Assembly: GCF_958295425.1 (NCBI RefSeq)
Contig: NC_081138.1
Location: 2,626,001-2,690,000 of the forward strand
DNA from: Solea solea
Lineage: Eukaryota > Chordata > Actinopteri > Pleuronectiformes > Soleidae
Direction: 5' to 3'
DNA length: 64,000 nucleotides
The first letter of the stretch is position 1; each line of letters begins with the position of its first letter. This document shows positions 28,093 to 40,243 of this stretch, one piece after another. Both the position numbers and the translations under genes were made by a program. The notes under the pieces are model-generated. The model worked only from the letters and a program-made list of their open reading frames with translations, did no database searches and had not been told where the DNA came from.

Positions 28093-28100
28093 TATTTACA
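28093..28100 (-). promoter_or_regulatory. Pumilio-type element TGTAAATA (3)
   Basis: Third exact copy of the octamer on the sense strand, in the distal half of the 3' UTR. Confidence 0.5.
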
Positions 28101-28757
28101 GTCACATACAAATCAATCTAAACCACCGGCAAACAGGAGCAAACAGCTTAGAAATACCAAACAGGTTTCGACTGGGAGGGAAATCCACGTGGGTTTGTTT
28201 GTAGGAGAGAGTCCTTGAAATTCTTTCTTTTTTTTGTACCTCAAAATGAGAACAATGTAGAAAAGATGTGATTAAAAAAAAAAAAAATGGAATTACTAAT
28301 GAGGTTGTTAGAAACGAGCCTAAATAAAAAAAAAAATGCTTCCAATGCTCTGGATGAGTGTTAAACAGTAAAAGTACAGAAAAATGCCAGCGCTAAATAG
28401 ATATAAAGAACCATCTGTACCAATTAGAGCTATAGGAGAAAAATGCAGTGACCAGCAGTGCGGCTCTTGACCAGTTAAATACAGTGACCAGCCGTTCAGA
28501 TCCTACAACAACGTCTGCTTTCCTTCTCAAATGGACACTTTCAAGGGCACGGGAGGGGAATAGCTGGACTCATGCATTAATAATGCCGTATTTCAGATGA
28601 TACCCAGTCGTCAGTCATTTTAATAATCCCCCACAGCTTGATGTACTTGTTCCATCTGCTCGCGCGGTGCCTGGTGATTGGGCCGGGGTGGGAGCCCTGT
28701 CGAGGCCTTACTTCCAGCACTTTGATGGAGCGCACAATGAGTGACACACGCCCCGTT

Positions 28758-28763
28758 TTTATT
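28758..28763 (-). terminator. Candidate proximal poly(A) signal AATAAA
   Basis: Plus-strand tttatt gives AATAAA on the mRNA, followed by a G/GT-rich stretch (GGGGCGTGTGTC). Use would give a 3' UTR of about 2 kb. That form keeps all five miR-499 sites, miR-338 site 2 and miR-219 site 2, but drops the distal miR-219 and miR-338 sites and all three Pumilio elements. Confidence 0.4.
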
Positions 28764-28993
28764 GTTTCCCCTCATCTCTCCCTGGTGTTTCTCCTTCTCT
28801 GAGCCAGATGGCGCCCCCTGGGTGCTGAGGTTGCCACAGGCAGGGGTCAGAGCAGAGCAGGGCAGGGCGGGGAGGGGAGCCACTTAGACCCCTCTGCCCT
28901 GTATGAAGGAACTGAGCTGCAGCATCAAGGCCTTGACCGCTAGAGGAGCTTTACCTCACTACAGTCTCGTCCAGAAGGTCACTGCTTGTCAGC

Positions 28994-29024
<31 letters not shown>

Positions 29025-29290
29025 AAATTAGGACAGAGACTGTTTGTCCTTCTTGTTTTTCTGAGTCATTGCATGTTGTCATCATTTAACGCAAGAGATA
29101 AGTGCATTTCGAAAAGCTGATAAGATTATTAGAAATAAAATAAGGCTCAAAGGTGACGGGAGGAGAATTAATTTAAGTGCAGGCGTGCAAAAATCCGCTT
29201 TTAAGTTACCTTTGTCATACGAGGTAATTGAAAAAAATCATAATTTAAGCGTTCCACCCCCCCTCCATTTAGAAATATCCTCATAAACTG

Positions 29291-29297
29291 TAAGACT
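29291..29297 (-). promoter_or_regulatory. miR-499 7mer site 1
   Basis: The plus strand reads taagact, identical to miR-499-5p nucleotides 2-8, so the mRNA carries the complementary AGTCTTA. It is one of five such sites in the 3' UTR. miR-499 is a known repressor of sox6 in slow/cardiac muscle. Confidence 0.7.
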
Positions 29298-29344
29298 GCT
29301 TCAGTAATGAACGTATTGCATCGACCCAATGACTGTGCTCTGCT

Positions 29345-29353
29345 TTAAGACTT
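29345..29353 (-). promoter_or_regulatory. miR-499 8mer site 2
   Basis: Plus-strand ttaagactt equals miR-499-5p nucleotides 1-9, giving an 8mer-A1 target plus one extra pair. It is the strongest of the five sites and lies 48 nt from site 1, within the range where neighbouring sites can cooperate. Confidence 0.78.
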
Positions 29354-29425
29354 CTTAGTGTCAGTTTAAGATTTACAATGTCTAAAAAGAATTAAGATTG
29401 AAAAACAAAATGAAGTTCTCAGACC

Positions 29426-29433
29426 TAAGACTT
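29426..29433 (-). promoter_or_regulatory. miR-499 7mer-m8 site 3
   Basis: Plus-strand taagactt matches miR-499-5p nucleotides 2-9. The base opposite nucleotide 1 is not A in the mRNA. It lies 73 nt from site 2. Confidence 0.7.
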
Positions 29434-29514
29434 TAAACTTGCTGTCCAAAATGGGGCTAAGGCCTTTATCAGAACATACTGTAGCTACACATTGTACGAC
29501 ATCAATTTGAGATT

Positions 29515-29522
29515 TTAATGCT
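29515..29522 (-). promoter_or_regulatory. Possible miR-155 8mer site
   Basis: Plus-strand ttaatgct equals miR-155 nucleotides 1-8. A single match could be chance in 5 kb. Sox6 has been reported as a miR-155 target in mammals. Confidence 0.4.
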
Positions 29523-29577
29523 CCCAAAGCTGCCTTTCACTGCTGTTCCAATCCCACAGATTGGAGGCCTTTGGCCC

Positions 29578-29585
29578 TCCAGCAT
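29578..29585 (-). promoter_or_regulatory. miR-338-3p 8mer site 2
   Basis: Plus-strand tccagcat equals miR-338-3p nucleotides 1-8. No extended pairing is evident. Confidence 0.62.
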
Positions 29586-29905
29586 CCTGGCCTGATTACA
29601 ATCGCTCTGATTAAGAACTTGGTGAGTCAGACTGGGATGCAGAGCTGGAAGTTAGTGAGAGATGCCATGGCGCTCTGCATGGACTAGGTTGAAGAAAAAA
29701 TTGGAAAAAAAGGGGCCGGCCATTTTCATTGATGATCACTGCATTGGGCTCCTAGGAGAACAGCTATAGCGTCAAAGATGTCGTGCGCTGTAACCCCCCC
29801 GCGGAGCCTGCTTCCTCCAAGTTCCTGAGTTTTCATTTGTTTGTTCTGTGTCGGGTAAAAAGAAGGAAAGACTCTGGATAATGAAGCTGCATTAAGAGAT
29901 CAAGA

Positions 29906-29919
29906 GATTGTCTAAGACT
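29906..29919 (-). promoter_or_regulatory. Abutting miR-219 and miR-499 seed sites
   Basis: Plus-strand gattgtc (29906-29912) equals miR-219-5p nucleotides 2-8. It is followed without a gap by taagact (29913-29919), equal to miR-499-5p nucleotides 2-8. In the mRNA the miR-499 seed match lies immediately 5' of the miR-219 match, so both complexes are unlikely to bind at once. Confidence 0.65.
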
Positions 29920-30305
29920 CACAAAGCCTCTCCCAAAAAGACTACAGATTTTTTTTTAAGAAACAACTTGAAATGTTTGGCACTTCAGCACTAAATTTTG
30001 TGTAATAACAACCAACACAAAAACATGACTAATAATAATAATAATGATAATAATAATAATAATAATAATAATAATGCATTTCCTCTAAATATCTTGGAAT
30101 CACCCAATATGAATTTTGAGATATTTTGTTCTGGTGATATTTTACTCTTGATTTAAACATTCACAAGCTGTTGGCTGACACACTATACCTGAGTAAGTAT
30201 ATTATTCCAATCTTGAACATCTAATTGAAGAGGAAAATGAAAAAGAAAAAAGAAAAAAGGCTGCCGAGGATTCAAATCTTAAACCAAATATGGATATATA
30301 TATAC

Positions 30306-30313
<8 letters not shown>

Positions 30314-30365
<52 letters not shown>
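30314..30365. repeat. (TA)26 microsatellite
   Basis: An alternating TA tract in the sox6 3' UTR, about 410 nt after the stop codon. As RNA it could form a self-complementary hairpin. Confidence 0.95.
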
Positions 30366-30369
<4 letters not shown>

Positions 30370-30536
30370 GTTTCAAATATCAGTTGTTCAATTTCAAGTT
30401 CCGTCTTTTGTTCTCTAGGCATTAAATTAACTGTAAATGATCACAATGAAAAAACAACAACAAAAAAACATGACATTAAAAAACAAACAAACTAGGTTAC
30501 CACAACCAAACTGCTTCACACACTCTGAAGAAACAC

Positions 30537-30543
30537 TTAAGAC
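30537..30543 (-). promoter_or_regulatory. miR-499/miR-208 7mer-A1 site
   Basis: Plus-strand ttaagac gives GTCTTAA in the mRNA, a 7mer-A1 match to the UAAGAC core shared by miR-499 and miR-208. It is the site nearest the stop codon (about 230 nt). Confidence 0.55.
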
Positions 30544-30771
30544 CAAATAGCTTTTGATTCTGATGGAGCCACATGTGCATGCTGGCTCCTAAATGACACA
30601 CCGCCGTTGTTATTCTTTAAAAACATCCTTTTGTTGGTGTGGGTTTTTTTTTTTTTTTAAATTTTGCCGTTCATTTCCCTCCCTCGGATCACGCCGGCCC
30701 TCTGGTCGTCCTCCCGTGTGAGTGTTGCGTCTGCGTTGGCCTCCTCCTCCTCCTCTGCGTTAACCCCACTC

Positions 30772-31078
30772 TCAGTTGGCGTTCACCGGCTCGTGTGTGT
30801 CATTTTCACTACTATAGTCTGATTTGGGCTCGTCCTCGAAGTCCTCGTACATGTCCATCTCGTCCTCGCCGTTGATGGGCTCGGTGTTGTTCGCTATGGC
30901 GTGCGGCTCCACCTTCATGTTGTAGGTGGCCTGGATGACGGGCATGGGCGGCTCGGGACTCGCTGAGGCACTTGAGCACTCTGATGTCATCTGGGGTGAG
31001 GGTGTGGTGGTTGCCATGGTGATGGCCCCCGGGTAGACCATGCTGGCGCTAGTCGTGATGGGAATCTGTGGTGGCTGT
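30772..31078 (-). CDS. sox6: Sox6 terminal coding exon and stop
   Basis: After a split glycine it encodes [40 protein letters not shown] and [20 protein letters not shown]. An acidic tail follows ([25 protein letters not shown]...VNAN) and a TGA stop at 30772-30774. The tail is the Sox6 version; Sox5 instead ends ENHIAGQAN as I remember it, so the paralogue call rests mainly here and on the preceding exon. The acceptor is CATGCAG/ACAG. A second AG four bases further in would break the frame. The segment [14 protein letters not shown] differs most from mammals and is presumably lineage-specific. Confidence 0.95.
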
Positions 31079-33402
<2,324 letters not shown>

Positions 33403-33576
33403 CCAAGATTTTGCTGATGTTGGAGTTGTGCATGTCGGGGAAGGCCTGCAGAATCTTGCGCCGCTCATCCTTGGCCCACACCATGAACGCATTCATCGGC
33501 CTTTTAATGTGGGGCTCGTTGTTGTTCCTTCCCCGAGATTCCCTGAAGACTCGCGCCTCGAGGGATCCTGCACCTC
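33403..33576 (-). CDS. sox6: Sox6 coding exon, N-terminal half of HMG box
   Basis: It encodes [20 protein letters not shown], then [20 protein letters not shown], then [28 protein letters not shown] is the universal SOX HMG-box signature in helix 1. Residues here contact the minor groove and bend DNA at AACAAT-type sites. The donor ATCTTGG/GTAAGA splits the box at KILG/SRW. The acceptor GGCCAACAG/GAGGTG is chosen because it keeps phase with the upstream exon (GAT G/GA GGT). The intron bases just before it read in frame as CWPT, the residues present in a longer mammalian form, but a TAA at 33605-33607 prevents a long open extension. The linker before the box is therefore shorter than in the mammalian protein I remember. 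Confidence 0.96.
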
Positions 33577-34061
33577 CTGTTGGCCAACAAGAATAGGATT
33601 GGGGTTAAATGTGGAGCCATAGACTTCCTTTGGTCCCAAGGCCAGAGCAGGAACAAGAAGAGAGAGAGCGAGGCAAGACGTTGATGAAATTACGATGCTA
33701 TCATCATCATGATGAACATCGTTTCACATGAGTGCAGAACTACAGAGCGGGTTAGACTTTTACGCTGAGTGGAAAACCTGACTTCACAGGCTCTTGTTTT
33801 ATGTGTAATAAAAGTCAATTGTCTATTTAAAACCAAATACCTAAAAAACTTGGACTTCAATGGCAATTAAACATTGTGTTATCGTTTAAGCCAACAAAAG
33901 TATTAAATACAAGACTCGAGGCTTTAGGAAGAAAATTAGAGATGGAAAGTAGAATTCTGGAAAATCTTAATAAAGCACATTTCAATACATATATGCATAA
34001 ATAAATTCAGACACAAATTCGTCTGCTCCTTTTCCTCTTTCTCAAGTGCTGTTTCTCTCCT

Positions 34062-34063
<2 letters not shown>

Positions 34064-34128
<65 letters not shown>

Positions 34129-34136
34129 ACACACAC
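34064..34136. repeat. (CA)36 microsatellite
   Basis: A long CA tract with one AT interruption near 34122, in the intron at 33577-42085. It sits about 490 bp upstream (in transcript order) of the HMG-box exon. Confidence 0.95.
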
Positions 34137-37100
34137 AAAACAAACAAACCCGATGAGAGTGTGCCGTTTCAGAAAAGTGCTGTTTCTCAATCAGGGCATT
34201 CACAATCAGCATAAGAGAGTTTCTCCCCGTATTAAACTGTACATCAGACTGATAATGATTTCTGTTTGCATGCGCATTTGCTTGCTTTTATACGTAAGAT
34301 GTGAAAGAATTAAATAAAAGCAGTATGAATATTTAAACAAACAAAAACATGTTGATAAACAAGGCTCGAAAAATAAGACAAAAAAAAAAAAGAGCCTTCC
34401 ATATGCTACGATACATCTTTAATGATCTCAAATCTGGAAAAGAAAGCTCGGGATGACTCATGCATATTTCATCATCCACATGTGAAGCCTTCTCATTAGA
34501 CTTCTCCACTAGCAGCCTTGGCACATGTTACCTGGGGTTTGATTTCTATTATTATTTCAGTTGATAAACAAAATCAAACTCTTAATGAGTAATGGAGGCA
34601 TTCATTCCAACATTTGCAGAGAAAAGTCGCTCCGATCACTAAAGATGCTGAAGACTTTACTTCTTTTAGTGAGGATAACTCATAGACCCCAATGTTAATA
34701 TAGATTTGTCGAAATGTGTCATGTGCACAAACACACGGGGACAGAGAGAGACTTGGGAGGCTGCTGATCGTGGTGTTTGCACGTCGTAACCCTGCAGAGA
34801 TAATTGGCTCTAACTGACATTATGACCTAGTTCTACGCAAAAAAAAAAAAACTACCATCAAGACACAATCAAATAATTTAGGGGCCTGTGCTTGCACATC
34901 TTAAAAATCATCATAATTCTTTCCCTTAAGCAAATTTGCATAATGCATATTTAAATTGCTGCTGTGCAACAAAATCCCCTACTCAAAAAGTTATGAAAAT
35001 ACTTCTTAAATGCCGGGTGTTTTGTGTCACACAGGAAACACAAACAGTCACACTCTCTGTTTTGTGCCGCGTCATATTCTGTACGTCTGTTTCTTATCTC
35101 CCAGAATGCCACTGGGCCCCACAGCCGGCATGAATTCAGAAATAATACACTACCTCCGCTGTCACCGAGCCCCACAGTACGTTAATTTCATTTAGCATGC
35201 ACTCACTGTACAGGATGAATTGATTTCACTTTGTTTGGTTTTGACAACCATGTTTATTGTGCAATGAAATGTGGTGTGGCGGAGGGCTGACAGTATCCAT
35301 CAACGCGGGGCAATCTGCTGACTGTCGGGGCCAGATGAAGGTATTCATTAGCTCAGGAGCGCAACGCTCACTCAGACACGACAGCCAGTGTCTGCACCCC
35401 GGGATCGCTCGCTGTAATTTACGACGCTGCCCGTGCCATTACTCTATCACTGACACTGATTCAGCAATTTATATACTGGTTTGCATGCATGCGGGCAGAG
35501 GTGAGCTTCTTATAGGGAGGGGAGGGGGGGGCAAAACAACTGCCTGCCATCAGCTAGTGCCACATCCATAGTTAGCCAGGAAACCAGCCACGTGTCTTGG
35601 TTCATTGGAGAGAATCCCGATGAGGCGTTGGCACATGGGAGCGTGTCTGTCTGCTCTGCCTAATGCTACAGAAAACACACAGCAGCCATTTTACATCATT
35701 TATTTTCATCTGTACTGAGGCAGATACTTCACTCCTGGCTGTCTTAAAAAACAGTGATGAAAGTTAGAAGTTACATCAGACCCAAGACACACAGGCTGAC
35801 AGTGTTTAACTTTTGACCTTAAGTATTTACATACAAAACTATCCAGCCCTCATAATATTAATCCGAGGCATTATATTCATGATAATTTGATATTTTTTGG
35901 AGTGGATATAGTCTTTAAAACAAAACAAACTCCTCTGCTACTTTATACTGCCATGCTTTATCATCAATTTCCCACTAAATGGGAACATAATTTACTCAAT
36001 GGACATTATGTTGTATTGAAGAAGACATAAACTAGTGATTGAGGTCATTACTGAGAAATACACTAATTTTCCCCCAAAAAACTACCATTCAAATGTCGTT
36101 CTTTTTGCACTGACAAGCAAAATCTGAAGATTTCTGGGCCAGAGAATTTCATCATAATGCTGTTTTGTCACACGTTTCATCTTAAAGGAATAACTGCATT
36201 GTCTTTCACTTTGAATTTTGATTATTTTGGGATGAGCTGTGCAACCCCACTGTGTATTTTCAAAAATCCAGAGTCACTGCAACACGCAGCAGTTTCCTAC
36301 AACATTGTTTCTGGCATTTCAATAATAATAAAAAAAAAAAAAAAAAACAAGATTCTGCCCTGACATTTTGCAAATGAGCATTAACATTTATTTTCCAGGA
36401 GGCGCCGGGCATTTAGGAATCAGTTAGTTAGGTGTGTGATTGTGTAAATAAACACAGATGTTTAGCAGTGACAGGAGCAGGCCCCCTGGGTGGTAGCTGG
36501 GGAGGAGGAGAGCGAGACCGAGGGGAGTGTTGCTTAATAGAATTTATTGTGATTCATGAGGCCTGCAGCTCAAGTGTGACAGAGTGATATGAGAATCCCC
36601 TTTTAATTTGTCTCTCCTGGAAACAGTGCAGATGAGGAGCATGAATTACAGTGAGAAAGAGTGATTGTGTGTGTGTGTGTGTGTGTGTGACGGGGATAAT
36701 GAAGAAGCGGGGAGAAAAAAAGAGAGAATGCAGTGAGGCCCAAAAAGCCTATCACACCTGTGAGCTGCAGGCTCAGACTCGACTGTGTACCAAGCCAGAG
36801 GGTAGTGCTGCCCCAGCCGTCCCCTCTCCCCCTGCTTTTCTTCTCCTTACTCATCTTTGTTCTGCGGGCAGACACATAATGTCACCCAGGAATCCGCTCA
36901 GGAGGATGAGCCTCAGTGAGCAGGCAACAATCACGCAAACCTGCCGGGCCCTCCCTGCTGGGATCAACACATCACTTCTGACTAAAGGCATTTACTGCCG
37001 ACAATAGAGCCTCTCCCTCTGTGCACGATCAGGCTAGATTAACGTCTATAGACAAAGGGAACGCGGCCCTCTGTGCTGCCACTCTAGGCTGAGCTCAGGC

Positions 37101-39015
37101 TAATTAAACCATTAAAAATTACATGTCATATCAGCTCTATAACAACAAGCAAATCCAGGCTTTTTCTCTTTGTGTTGGCTCGATTTGACTTTTCTGTGTG
37201 TGCGTGTTGTAAGGGTGTAAGTGTGTGCACTTGTTCGCTTGGGAACAAATGGCCAACCTGTTTGAACACGCAGGCTACGGCTTTCACTTTTGTCTGCTCT
37301 ATCCCCTCTCTGGTGCGTTTAGCCTAAACGAGGAGTCTAATCTTTCACAATATCCCAGCTTTACGCTCAACAAAAGGAGATGGACGCACACACAGGGAAA
37401 CAAGAAAACCCCACACAAGTCTGCGCTCCACCGGGGGCCACGCTCAAATTTAACTTCAAAACACAAACTGTCTCGCTGATTGCATTGACCTATTGATACT
37501 TGATAAATCATTAGAGCCTCCTAATCTGAGCTTTCCTCCAGGAAATGTCTCCGACAATGAAAGCCAGAGCTTTATTCCCACAGCCTCGGTGCTGGAAAAG
37601 CAGCAGAGACCTCCTCAAACGAGCAGCACGTATCAGACTTCAGAAGTAAGCCCATCATCAGTGATCTGCAACAACAATGCAACACCACGGTTCTTCTCAT
37701 CCTTCTCCACCAGGACTTTGTTAAAGACACTCTTTGGCCGGCGCTCCGTCTTCTCTCTGTCTCTGGTTGATTTTATCACACTGGGCGTTCGGATTAATTC
37801 GGTTTCCTGTCTCCACGTATCTCTCAACAACCTCTTTGTTCTCTGTGGACCCTCAATGATTCGGGGGGGTTTAGACAAACATGCAGCCGCAGCTACACAG
37901 CAACTCTACACTTCCATATGTGAATGAACAAAGGGCCTGGCTGCGCTGAGGCTTTTGTGGTATTTTGGGATATTTTCATCAGAGCTTAAGAAGACCTAAT
38001 GAATTTGCAGTGGGATTGTGTGTTGAAGCATTTCCACTCCTTTGCCGCTGTTTTCTGGCCTTGATCGTTCCGAGTACGGTCGCTGCATGCTCTGCAAATA
38101 TTAGCTCAAGCAGCCTAAAGCTTTCTGTGAACTGCTGCGATGACAGAGGTCTGCTGTACGCGGGGACCACTCAGTGTGGCCGCTCTGTGCTGAAGGGAAA
38201 GCTGCTGCACACCGAGGGGCTTTCACACCCGATGCCAGTGTTGCGAGGGTACACCCAGTAATTTTCCTTTTCAGGAAACACCAACGTTTATACAGTGTGC
38301 TCTAAATTACAGTGGAAAAGTGTGTGTGTCGAAACGCAGAGGAGATTCCAAACGAATTTTCCCTCCTCTCGCTCCAGAATGCTCCCAAAATAAAGTGCAT
38401 TTATGACTTGAAATTATAAATTCCAAAATTATTCACTCAAAACTGATCTTGCCAATTTGCAGGTCAGAAGACGTCCAGAAGCCTGGGGTGAAGTTTGGTT
38501 AAAAAGTAAATATGTTGATGATGTGTTGGTCATAGTCATAAAAATAATGGAAATGGACTGGATTTCAATGGGAAGCAGAACCACATGTTGAAATATAGTC
38601 ATTTAAATGCCATTTAAAGGTCTCATTTGGAAGAATTAGTGACCTCTAATGCGTGAGACTACAAATTGGAACAATTGGAGGATTCATCTGCTCACCCCTC
38701 CTTTTCCCAAGTACACTAGGAAACTATAGTGGCCTTCATATACTAGAAACTATATATGCCGTAGAGACATGGCAGCACAAGACCCCTGCCCAATGTAAGG
38801 CTAAATAGATTTTTATTGCAAAGCTATAATACTCTTATGGGTGGTATGTTCAAGTTCTGCCCAAAACAATCTGAAGAAAATATCTGACTGTGATTTTTCT
38901 GGGAGATATTGCGATTAGAAAGTTATTATCACATGACACATCAGAATATCAGCTATGTTTTATTACCATAGCTTTGTCATTTGCTAATTGCAAGTTGAAT
39001 GGGAATCATTTTAAG

Positions 39016-39201
39016 TAGGGATGCACGATATATCGGCATTAATATTGGTATCGGCCGATGTTCGTCATTTTTTAACATATCGGCATCGGTGCAATGAGTA
39101 AAACTGCGCCGATTTTAACAACCGATGTTTATACCCGTCTAATTGCTGTTTGTGTATGTGTGTCGGGAAGGGGACAGCGTCAGTGACGCAAGCGCAGCAC
39201 A

Positions 39202-39235
<34 letters not shown>

Positions 39236-40243
39236 AGGAGAGAGAATGTCAGCGGTGTGGGCGATTTTTCAGGGTGTCAATAGAAGATACGCGAAAAGCA
39301 TTATGCAACACTTGCAAAGTCGAGGAGGGTTCCGCGTCAAGTCATTCAATACCACAAATTTGATCATGTCATTTGAAAAACCGCCACCCAGAAGTACACA
39401 AACAACGGCAGGAAGCTAACGCTAGTAACATTAGGCAGCAGACAAAAAGAAAGCAGCGCAGCTGGGACTCGACCAAAGGAAGACAGTGGCCAGGGCAATA
39501 ACGATCAAGGTAATGGAAATGATTGCTCTTGACGACCAGCCGAGGGTTCTGACGGTTGATAGCGCATATTGAACCCCGCAACAACCTGCCAAGTCGGCGC
39601 TACTTTTCCGATGTTTTGCAATTGAATAAATATCTGGTTGCCATGAATACTGGCACGTTTGATAAAGTATTTTAACATGATTTTTTTTAATTATGGCAGC
39701 TCTTAGTAGAGCTTGTCAGGTATTGTTTCTCATATCTGTTGTGTAGTTTTATTGTGAAGGGAAGTGGCGCGGTTGTTGTTGCCGGGAGGAAGGGTTGTTG
39801 ACTTTATTTACGTACCCAGTATAGACGCCCTTATCTCGGTTACAGTAACTTTGGCAGGGTATTATTTTTATTTATGTTCATGTTTGTAATTTATGATCCA
39901 AACTTTCTCACAGGAGTTTAGTGAGTTGAGGGAGTTAAACTGTACTTTAATTTAGTTACACACTTGCTACAAGTGGTAAAGGTTTCTAAAAACCTTTACT
40001 TGTAGTTGGTTACTTGTGTCTTATGTGACCTTGTTATTTGGAGGTAAAACATGTTTTGAAAATAAAGAAAGACATTCAAAAATTCAGCTTGCATGATTTT
40101 CATTCTGTACAAACTTTTATCATCTCAGAAACTTTTTTTAAAAAACATATATCGATATCGGTAAATATCGGTTATCGGCCATAGCAGCAATATTAATATC
40201 GGATATCGGTATCGGTGGAAATAGTCATATTGGTGCATCCCTA
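39016..40243. mobile_element. hAT-superfamily DNA transposon, degraded, 1228 bp
   Basis: The element is bounded by inverted ends beginning TAGGGATGCAC (first 11 bases identical at both ends). It is flanked by a perfect 8-bp target duplication, attttaag, at 39008-39015 and 40244-40251. Eight-bp duplications and tAGGGATG-type ends are hAT characters. The subterminal regions carry repeated TATCGG/CGATA motifs (about 39036-39085 and 40148-40216), as expected for transposase-binding sites. Inside are a (GT)n tract at 39204-39234 and a frameshifted BED zinc-finger remnant. No catalytic transposase domain remains, so the copy is non-autonomous. It sits in the intron between exons 42086-42191 and 33403-33576. 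Confidence 0.88.
39240..39390 (+). pseudogene. Broken BED zinc-finger remnant of hAT transposase
   Basis: Three pieces of a BED-finger pattern occur in the right order but not in one frame. VWAIF (W codon at 39258-39260) and VKSFNTTNLI (39336-39365) share one frame. The zinc ligands CNTC (39304-39315) are in another. Two compensating indels are needed, so the piece is dead. The pattern resembles the N-terminal BED finger of ZBED-like hAT transposases (SAVWxxF...CNTC...SFNTTNLxxHL). The remainder of a transposase is absent. Confidence 0.6.

Larger units (their letters stand above)
25800..30771 (-). other. sox6: sox6 3' untranslated region (probable extent)
   Basis: About 5 kb follows the stop codon without coding signal. 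It is A/T-rich with many homopolymer tracts (the plus strand has T-runs such as 28994-29020). It carries clustered target sites for miR-499/208, miR-219 and miR-338, and three TGTAAATA elements. The mammalian SOX6 3' UTR is also several kilobases long. The distal end is set by AATAAA at 25819-25824, so the exact end is uncertain. Simple repeats inside it are (TA)n at 30314-30365, (AAT)n at 30030-30075 and (AAAC)n at 26371-26401. Confidence 0.75.

Noticed and set aside
31074..31078. Second AG four bases inside the terminal exon as acceptor
   Set aside because: It would shift the frame relative to the split glycine codon and destroy the conserved PPQIPITT sequence.
33936..34190. Cys-Val-rich frame
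   Set aside because: Translation of the (CA)36 microsatellite.
37493..37927. 144-codon plus-strand open frame
   Set aside because: No recognisable similarity and no splice or regulatory context; inside a sox6 intron.
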